Source of the DNA: an uncultured Sutterella sp.
GTDB taxonomy: Bacteria; Pseudomonadota; Gammaproteobacteria; Burkholderiales; Burkholderiaceae_F
NCBI GenBank assembly: GCA_900544255.1
Contig: UQUM01000038.1
Span: forward strand, 1-18,979
Direction of reading: 5' to 3'
DNA length: 18,979 nt
The first letter of the stretch is position 1. Each line of letters begins with the position of its first letter. The position numbers and the translations under genes were made by a program. This document shows positions 14,153 through 18,979 of this stretch, piece by piece. The notes beneath the pieces are model-generated. The model did no database searches. It saw only the letters and a program-made list of their open reading frames with translations, and had not been told where the DNA came from.

Positions 14153-16795
14153 ATGAAACCCAGTACCTACATGACGGCGGCCGAGATTCGTTCGGCCTAC
14201 CTCAAATTCTTTGAGAGCAAGGGCCATACGATCGTAAAGTCGAGCCCGGTGGTACCTCAGGACGATCCGACGCTTCTCTTTACGAACGCCGGCATGAACC
14301 AGTTCAAGGCGAACTTCCTGGGGCTCGATAAGTCTCTTAACCGTGCGACGACGGCTCAGAAGTGCATCCGCGCGGGCGGCAAGCACAACGACCTGGACAA
14401 CGTGGGCTATACCGCGCGTCACCACACGTTCTTTGAAATGCTGGGGAACTTCAGTTTCGGTGATTACTTCAAGCGTGAAGCCATTCACTGGGCCTGGGAA
14501 CTTCTGACGACGGTTTATAAGTTGCCCGAAGACCGTCTCTGGGTCACCGTTTACTTTGAAGACGACGAAGCCTACGACATTTGGAAGGATGAAATTCACG
14601 TTCCCGAAGAACGCATCATCCGCATCGGCGACAACAAGGGTGCCCGCTACATGTCGGACAACTTCTGGATGATGGGCGACACCGGCCCCTGCGGTCCGTG
14701 CTCGGAAATCTTCTACGACCGCGGCCCGAAGGTTCAGGGCGGCCCTCCGGGGAGCCCCGACGAAGACGGCGACCGCTACATGGAAATTTGGAACCTCGTC
14801 TTCACGCAGTTCAACCGCGACACGTCCGGTAAGTTGAACCGCCTGCCGCGGCCCAACATCGATACGGGGATGGGCTTGGAACGTCTTGCGTCCGTTCTGC
14901 AGGACGTGCCCACCAACTACGACATTGACCTCTTCCAGAACATCATGGCCGCCGCCAAGCGCGCCGTGGAAGAAGCCGGCGCCGAAAACGTGGATCCTCA
15001 GTCGCCGTCTCTGAAGGTGATCGCCGACCACATCCGCTCCTGCGGTTTTGCCATCGCCGACGGCGTGAAGCCCGGCAACGAAGGGCGCGCCTATGTGCTG
15101 CGCCGCATTTGCCGCCGCGCCATCCGTCACGGCTACAAGCTCGGGGCCCGCGGGTTGTTCTTCTACAAGCTGATGGGCGCGCTTGCCCAGGAAATGGGCG
15201 ACGTCTATCCGGAAATCAAGAATCCGAAGATCGCCGACATCATCAAAGCCGAAGAAGAACGCTTCTTGGCGACGTTGTCCAACGGCATGCAGATTCTCGA
15301 AGCCGCCATCGCCGAAACGAAGGACGGTGTTTTAAGCGGTGACGTGGCCTTCAAGCTGCACGACACGTACGGCTTCCCCGTGGATCTGACGGGGGACGTG
15401 TGCCGCGAAAAAGGTCTCGGGGTCGACACCGAGGGCTTTGACCGCGCGATGGCCGAACAAAAGGCGAAGGCGCGTGCCGCGGGCAAATTCAAGGTCGCAG
15501 CCGACGTTCTCTACACCGGTGAAAACAACGTGTTCACGGGGTACGAAACGCTCGTGGAACCCGATGCCAAGGTGCTTGCGCTTTATAAGGGCGGCGTGCA
15601 GGTTCAAGAAGGTGCTGCGGGCGACGACATGATCGTCGTTTTGGATAAGACCCCCTTCTACGCGGAAATGGGCGGCCAGATGGGCGACGCCGGCGTGCTT
15701 GAAAATGCGTCGACGCTCCTTGCAGTTTCCGAAACCTACCGCATCAAGGAAAGCGTCTTCGGGCACGTGGCGCACGTGAAGGAAGGTGCGGTGCACGTGG
15801 GCGATGTCTTCAAGGCGGAAGTGAACGCGGAAACGCGTGCGGCCGTCGCACGCAACCATTCCGTGACGCACTTGATGCACAAGGCGCTCCGAGAAGTGCT
15901 GGGTGCGCACGTTGCTCAGAAGGGCAGCCTCGTCACGGACAAGGTGACGCGTTTTGACTTCCTGCACGACAAACCTCTCACCGCCGAAGAAATCGCCGAA
16001 GTCGAAGCGATCGTCAATAAGGAAATCCTCGCCAACACCGAAGTCGTCACCCGCGTGATGTCCTTGGAAGAAGCGAAGACCTCGGGGGCCGTGATGCTCT
16101 TTGGGGAAAAGTACGGCAAGACCGTGCGCGTCGTGACGGTGGGGACTTCCGCCGAACTCTGCGGCGGTACGCACGTGGCCCGTACCGGCGACATCGGTTC
16201 CTTCAAGATTCTGGGCGAAGCCGGCATCAGCGCGGGCGTGCGCCGTATGGAGGCCGTGACGGGTTTGAACGCCGTGGCGCTCATGCAGCATCAGGCGACG
16301 TTGTTGGCAGAAGCCGCACTGCGCTTTAAGACGCCCGCTGAGGAATTGGCTTCGAAGATCGACCACCTCATGGAAACCGCTAAGCAGCTTGAAAAGGAAG
16401 TGGCTTCCTACAAGGAAAAGCTCGCGGCTGAACAGGGTGCGGGTGCGGTCGCGAAGGCCGAAGACGTGGCGGGCGTGAAGGTGCTCGTGACGACGCTGGA
16501 CGGCATGGATGCGAAGAGCCTGCGTACGACGATGGACGACCTCAAGAATAAGTTGAAGAGCGCCGTCATTCTTCTCGCGGTGGCCGCGAACGGCAAGATT
16601 CAGTTCTGCGCCGGCGTGACGAAGGATCTCGTCGGCCGCGTGAAGGCCGGTGAACTCGTCAACTTTGCCGCGGCTCAGGCAGGCGGCAAGGGCGGCGGCA
16701 AGCCCGATATGGCGATGGCGGGGGCCGCGGACGTCTCGAAGCTCGATGTTGCGATGACGTCGGCGAAGACCTGGATCACGGAAAAGCTGGCGTAA
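14153..16795 (+). CDS. alaS: Alanyl-tRNA synthetase
   Basis: AlaS charges tRNA-Ala and edits mischarged Ser and Gly. The 880-aa chain (E. coli 876) has the N-terminal class II core with DPTLLFTNAGMNQFK (38-52), motif 2 HHTFFEMLGNFSFGDYF (90-106) and motif 3 GMGLERLASV. The editing domain zinc ligands are His569, His573, Cys670 and His674 (CGGTH). The C-terminal C-Ala domain ends with a coiled-coil and the glycine-rich GGKGGGKPDMAMAG. The frame opens at TTG 14111, but MKPSTYMTAAEIR fits family starts; ATG 14171 is an alternative. Shine-Dalgarno signal is weak at both. The TusA-family gene follows after 3 nt, so the two are translationally linked. Confidence 0.96.
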   Translation: MKPSTYMTAAEIRSAYLKFFESKGHTIVKSSPVVPQDDPTLLFTNAGMNQFKANFLGLDKSLNRATTAQKCIRAGGKHNDLDNVGYTARHHTFFEMLGNFSFGDYFKREAIHWAWELLTTVYKLPEDRLWVTVYFEDDEAYDIWKDEIHVPEERIIRIGDNKGARYMSDNFWMMGDTGPCGPCSEIFYDRGPKVQGGPPGSPDEDGDRYMEIWNLVFTQFNRDTSGKLNRLPRPNIDTGMGLERLASVLQDVPTNYDIDLFQNIMAAAKRAVEEAGAENVDPQSPSLKVIADHIRSCGFAIADGVKPGNEGRAYVLRRICRRAIRHGYKLGARGLFFYKLMGALAQEMGDVYPEIKNPKIADIIKAEEERFLATLSNGMQILEAAIAETKDGVLSGDVAFKLHDTYGFPVDLTGDVCREKGLGVDTEGFDRAMAEQKAKARAAGKFKVAADVLYTGENNVFTGYETLVEPDAKVLALYKGGVQVQEGAAGDDMIVVLDKTPFYAEMGGQMGDAGVLENASTLLAVSETYRIKESVFGHVAHVKEGAVHVGDVFKAEVNAETRAAVARNHSVTHLMHKALREVLGAHVAQKGSLVTDKVTRFDFLHDKPLTAEEIAEVEAIVNKEILANTEVVTRVMSLEEAKTSGAVMLFGEKYGKTVRVVTVGTSAELCGGTHVARTGDIGSFKILGEAGISAGVRRMEAVTGLNAVALMQHQATLLAEAALRFKTPAEELASKIDHLMETAKQLEKEVASYKEKLAAEQGAGAVAKAEDVAGVKVLVTTLDGMDAKSLRTTMDDLKNKLKSAVILLAVAANGKIQFCAGVTKDLVGRVKAGELVNFAAAQAGGKGGGKPDMAMAGAADVSKLDVAMTSAKTWITEKLA

Positions 16796-16798
16796 GAA

Positions 16799-17032
16799 AT
16801 GAGTGACGCACTCAACCTTACGGGCATGCTCTGCCCGATGCCGGTTTTAAAGACGAAGAAGGCCTTGGCGAAAGTCGGGGCTGGAGACGTGGTGACGGTT
16901 TTGACCGACGACCCGCACGCCGTGGAAGACCTGCGCCTCTTTTGTGAGCAGAGCGGACACGTTCTGCTCAGCCAGAAAGCGGTGGAGGGTTCTGCTGGTG
17001 TGACGGAACATCAGATTCGACACCGCGATTGA
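16799..17032 (+). CDS. TusA-family sulfur-carrier protein
   Basis: This 77-aa TusA/SirA-fold protein probably passes persulfide sulfur from a cysteine desulfurase to acceptors such as the tRNA thiolation system. The family signature CPMPVLKTKKAL begins at Cys12, the sulfur-carrying cysteine, and the short beta-alpha-beta fold is complete. Only 3 nt separate the alaS stop from its ATG, so it is surely cotranscribed. Several TusA paralogues (TusA, YedF and others) share this motif; which one it is cannot be decided here. Confidence 0.9.
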   Translation: MSDALNLTGMLCPMPVLKTKKALAKVGAGDVVTVLTDDPHAVEDLRLFCEQSGHVLLSQKAVEGSAGVTEHQIRHRD

Positions 17033-17055
17033 CGCGTCAGGCGTGATTCGAGAAG

Positions 17056-17090
17056 ACGGCTTCTTTCCTTTGGGGAGGAGGCCGTTTTTT
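17056..17090 (+). terminator. Strong intrinsic terminator after the tusA-like gene
   Basis: A 13-bp stem with several wobbles (17056-17068 with 17073-17085), a TTTG loop and six T (17085-17090). It ends the alaS operon and marks the edge of the AT-richer fic region. Confidence 0.92.
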
Positions 17091-17130
17091 GTATTCTGAG
17101 CGTTAGAGAAGAATACTGAAATACAAAAAA
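17085..17130. repeat. 11-bp perfect inverted repeat at the edge of the fic region
   Basis: TTTTTTGTATT (17085-17095) is the exact reverse complement of AATACAAAAAA (17120-17130). A second overlapping pair, GTATTC (17091-17096) and GAATAC (17111-17116), could form instead. The left arm includes the T-run of the terminator. The right arm abuts the first TGCGA box of the promoter region. Confidence 0.6.
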
Positions 17131-17227
17131 TGCGAGGAAAATGAGAAAATCTATAAAATTTGCGAGCGCTGTATATATTTTGCGAATGGAAAAAGCTGAA
17201 ATATAAATTTTGCGATACGAAATCGCA
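17130..17227 (+). promoter_or_regulatory. Tandem promoter/operator-like array of fic
   Basis: TGCGA occurs at 17131, 17161, 17181 and 17211, spaced 30, 20 and 30 bp. TATAAA occurs at 17152-17157 and 17202-17207, exactly 50 bp apart. Each TATAAA is preceded after 16 bp by a -35-like ATGCGA or TTGCGA and followed by another TGCGA where transcription would begin. The last box forms a perfect inverted repeat TGCGAT-ACGAA-ATCGCA (17211-17227), directly upstream of the fic Shine-Dalgarno. The arrangement suggests two stacked promoters, each bracketed by sites for one repressor; the protein is unknown. Confidence 0.6.
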
Positions 17228-17245
17228 GCAGAAGGAAAGGCACCG

Positions 17246-18715
17246 ATGCTCTGTGGCTACGCCTATTTGGCAGAAAAATTTAATATTGGTTGCCTGTCGT
17301 TGGCAGAACGGGCCGAAGGAACGCCGGCGGTAAATAAGCTGGTACGCCTGCAGGGGCAGTTGCTGGTTCCGTTGAGGATGGTTCCTGATCCAGAGGATGT
17401 TTGGGGGCATCTGGTATTCGCGTTGAAACATGAAGGGGTGAATATGGAATTACTCGCCCAGGTTTTGCCGAATATCGAGATTAGCGTTGTTCAAAGTGCA
17501 GTGGATAAGACACCGGGAAGCGCAGTCCTGAGAAAACTGGCCTGGTTGTGGGAGGAGTTTTCGCACCAGTTGCTTAAGTACGATCGTCCATCGGGAAATT
17601 ATGTTGATCTCTTTGATGTAGATGAATATTTCACAGGTGAAAGGCGACAAATTTCTAGGTGGCGGGTTGTCTACAATGGTTTGGGGCCGCTTGCGTATTG
17701 TCCAGTGGTGAGACGTACGGAAAAACTCTCGGAAGAAAAAATACAAGCAACTTTTGAGGTGTTGAAGAAGCAGTTGTCGGCGATGTCGCCCGTGCTGTTG
17801 CAGCGGGCGGTGGAGTGGGCTTATCTCAGCGAAACTCAGAGTTCTTTTGAGATTGAGCGGGAGGCCCCATCCGGCAGTAAAGCCGCACGATTTATGGCGC
17901 TTTTGAAAGATGTCGAGAAATTTACGTTTCTTGATGAAGATACGCTGTGCCATATTCAGAATCTCATTGTTTCTTCCGACTATGTACAGGCGGTGTGCTG
18001 GCGTACGGAACAAAACTGGTTGGCGTATGCCGGGACGGTCGGTGTTCGGCGGGTAACTTACGTGCCGCCCGCACCGGAATGGTTGGATGACATGATGACG
18101 GGGCTTCTCAGTGTGGCTAATGCTCCTGCGGGGAGCATCAGTCCGCTCATTGCTGCCGGTGCGGTGTCGTTTGGTTTTGTTTTCCTGCATCCTTTTATGG
18201 ACGGTAACGGGCGACTCAGTCGTTTCCTCATCCATCAGCAGTTATTCCGCGGCGGCGTGTTGCCGCAGAATACGGTTTTGCCGGTGTCGGCGATGATGCT
18301 GGAACATGAACACGAGTACCTGCAGGCGCTGGCAACGTTCTCAGCACCGTGTCGGGAACTCTGGGACGTGACGCAGGTAGGGGAGGCGGAATACAATTTC
18401 CGCTTTCAAGGTTCGCAGGCCTCGTACCGCTATTGGGATGCGACGGCGCCGTGTGAGTTTCTCTTTGACATGATTCGCGAGGCGGTGGAAACGTACCTGC
18501 CGGGGGAGATCAGGTTTTTGGAACGGTATGACCGCATTACGCGGAATCTCAATGAGCGGTTCGACGTGGTGCAGAAAGACCTTGATGTGCTGGTGGCGGC
18601 CGGCATCAGTTCGGGACGTGTGTCGGCCAACCTTCGCAAAAAGTATCGTTACAAAGTGCCGGACGGCTTTTTTGAAGCCCTGGAAGCGGCACTGCAGGAA
18701 GAACTGTTGGCCTGA
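17246..18715 (+). CDS. Fic-domain protein (probable AMP transferase)
   Basis: Fic enzymes usually transfer AMP from ATP to a hydroxyl of a target protein. The 489-aa product has the full catalytic motif HPFMDGNGRLSR (His315, Asp319, Asn321, Arg323, Arg326). A segment ETQSSFEIER (196-205) upstream fits the [S/T]xxxE core of the N-terminal inhibitory helix of class II Fic proteins (Glu204), but Arg replaces the usual Gly/Asn after the Glu. Residues 1-190 contain the GNYVDLFDVDEYFTG and CPVVRRTE segments seen in large stand-alone Fic proteins; the C-terminal 85 residues look like a helical, possibly winged-helix-like region. ATG 17246 has AAGGA 9 nt before it and is preferred over an in-frame TTG at 17210, which lies inside the operator-like repeat. 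No separate antitoxin gene is visible. By eye the gene is AT-richer than its neighbours, suggesting transfer. The target is unknown. Confidence 0.88.
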   Translation: MLCGYAYLAEKFNIGCLSLAERAEGTPAVNKLVRLQGQLLVPLRMVPDPEDVWGHLVFALKHEGVNMELLAQVLPNIEISVVQSAVDKTPGSAVLRKLAWLWEEFSHQLLKYDRPSGNYVDLFDVDEYFTGERRQISRWRVVYNGLGPLAYCPVVRRTEKLSEEKIQATFEVLKKQLSAMSPVLLQRAVEWAYLSETQSSFEIEREAPSGSKAARFMALLKDVEKFTFLDEDTLCHIQNLIVSSDYVQAVCWRTEQNWLAYAGTVGVRRVTYVPPAPEWLDDMMTGLLSVANAPAGSISPLIAAGAVSFGFVFLHPFMDGNGRLSRFLIHQQLFRGGVLPQNTVLPVSAMMLEHEHEYLQALATFSAPCRELWDVTQVGEAEYNFRFQGSQASYRYWDATAPCEFLFDMIREAVETYLPGEIRFLERYDRITRNLNERFDVVQKDLDVLVAAGISSGRVSANLRKKYRYKVPDGFFEALEAALQEELLA

Positions 18716-18748
18716 CGGTCATTGAGCGACGAGGAAGCGTCAGATTTT
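18712..18748 (+). terminator. Weak terminator-like stem at the fic stop
   Basis: CTGACG (18712-18717) pairs with CGTCAG (18738-18743), followed by ATTTT. The stem includes the fic stop codon, the loop is large and the T-run short, so the call is tentative. If correct, host sequence reaches at least 18748. Confidence 0.3.
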
Positions 18749-18749
18749 C

Positions 18750-18900
18750 TCGCTGTGTGTCGCCATGCCTTTGGCGTTCTCTCCGCCGTGAACGACGGAG
18801 ATTCTCTACTGCGTCAGCAGCTTGCGCTGCTGATCACTTCGGTGGATTCCTGCTGCTGGTTCGGCGCCGGCTTTTTAGACCGACCCGAATTCACTTGAGC
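18750..18900 (-). ncRNA. Possible TnpB omega RNA (reRNA) region
   Basis: In IS200/IS605 elements the guide RNA of TnpB is made from the tnpB strand, covers the end of tnpB and the right end, and takes its guide from DNA just beyond the element. The stop-proximal sequence and the two hairpins at 18761-18801 are in the right place. No promoter or exact ends can be seen, so limits are approximate. Confidence 0.3.
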
Positions 18901-18979
18901 CCGAGCATTCTTCTCAGACTCCCCACAGGCTAACGAGCTTCGTCCGCGCTCTTTGATGTTGATCGCAGCCACCACGTCC
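18814..18979 (-). CDS. tnpB: TnpB (IS200/IS605 OrfB), C-terminal fragment, open at the window edge
   Basis: Only the last 54 residues are visible, entering at the right edge and ending with TGA at 18816-18814. They begin DVVAAINIKERG, which fits the third RuvC motif of TnpB (usually D-x-NAA-x-NI); the first Asp would be the last catalytic residue of the RNA-guided nuclease. Val stands where Asn is usual. Next comes SLACGE and a Lys/Pro/Gln-rich tail ending TEVISSASC, a tail style seen in TnpB-type proteins. The zinc ribbon and earlier RuvC motifs lie outside the window. The gene runs towards fic, convergent with it. Confidence 0.75.
   Translation of the reverse strand, partial: DVVAAINIKERGRSSLACGESEKNARAQVNSGRSKKPAPNQQQESTEVISSASC

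Larger units (their letters stand above)
18750..18979 (-). mobile_element. Right end of an IS200/IS605-type element (cut by the window)
   Basis: The 3' end of tnpB (18814-18979) plus downstream hairpins identify the element. Two perfect or near-perfect hairpins lie past the stop: 18761-18776 (5-bp stem, CGCCA/TGGCG) and 18780-18801 (9-bp stem, one wobble, 4-nt loop), as expected of the subterminal foldbacks of this family, which has no inverted terminal repeats. The exact right boundary is not determined; anywhere from 18716 to 18760 is possible. Confidence 0.6.

Noticed and set aside
14126..16366. Long minus-strand open frames across alaS
   Set aside because: Composition (His, Val, Arg) is that of a complementary strand and no domain is visible; alaS is unambiguous.
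17091..17227. CRISPR array in the TGCGA-containing region
   Set aside because: The repeated core is only about 8 bp, spacings alternate 30 and 20 bp, and there are no long identical repeats; operator boxes explain it better.

Overview
The window reads as chromosome of a Gram-negative proteobacterium, most likely a betaproteobacterium (Burkholderiales). The evidence is the gene order yhbY / rlmE-ftsH-folP-glmM, which beta- and gammaproteobacteria share, the E. coli-like lengths of UvrB, AlaA, GlmM and AlaS, and encoded CCA ends on the tRNAs. A Sutterellaceae-type gut organism is my guess from protein flavour; I could not test it.

Layout. 1-107: nothing recognisable. 108-450: two identical minus-strand tRNA-Asn(GTT) genes, each with its own promoter and intrinsic terminator, forming a tandem cassette. 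451-643: leader of uvrB. 644-2680: uvrB (+). 2673-3048: frameshifted minus-strand remnant of a response-regulator receiver (REC) domain, apparently the tail of a lost hybrid sensor kinase. 3062-6063: a minus-strand pair, a phosphate (PiT) transporter with a cytoplasmic C-terminal domain followed, with a 4-nt ATGA overlap, by a phosphoglycolate-phosphatase-like HAD enzyme; a good Pho-box match lies upstream. 6064-6964: about 900 bp without a supported gene. 6965-8224: alaA (-). 8388-8843: yhbY (-), divergent from rlmE. 8904-14007: rlmE, ftsH, folP, glmM (+), with an intrinsic terminator between ftsH and folP. 14153-17032: alaS and a TusA-family gene (+), closed by a strong terminator.

From 17091 to the right edge the character changes: the DNA is AT-richer by eye and accessory. 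It holds an ordered promoter/operator-like array (four TGCGA boxes at 30, 20 and 30 bp, two TATAAA boxes exactly 50 bp apart), a Fic-domain protein with an N-terminal self-inhibition-like motif, and the 3' end of an IS200/IS605-type tnpB pointing towards the fic gene, with hairpins fitting the element's right end and a possible omega RNA.

How the genes work together: most of the window is housekeeping (nucleotide excision repair, rRNA methylation and ribosome assembly, membrane proteolysis, folate, peptidoglycan precursor, alanine synthesis and alanyl-tRNA charging, sulfur transfer). The most unusual parts are the fic upstream region, the fic/tnpB junction, the eroded REC domain and the Pho-box/transporter unit. 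I see no clear evidence of a wholly new multi-gene system; the fic control array is the best candidate for something undescribed.
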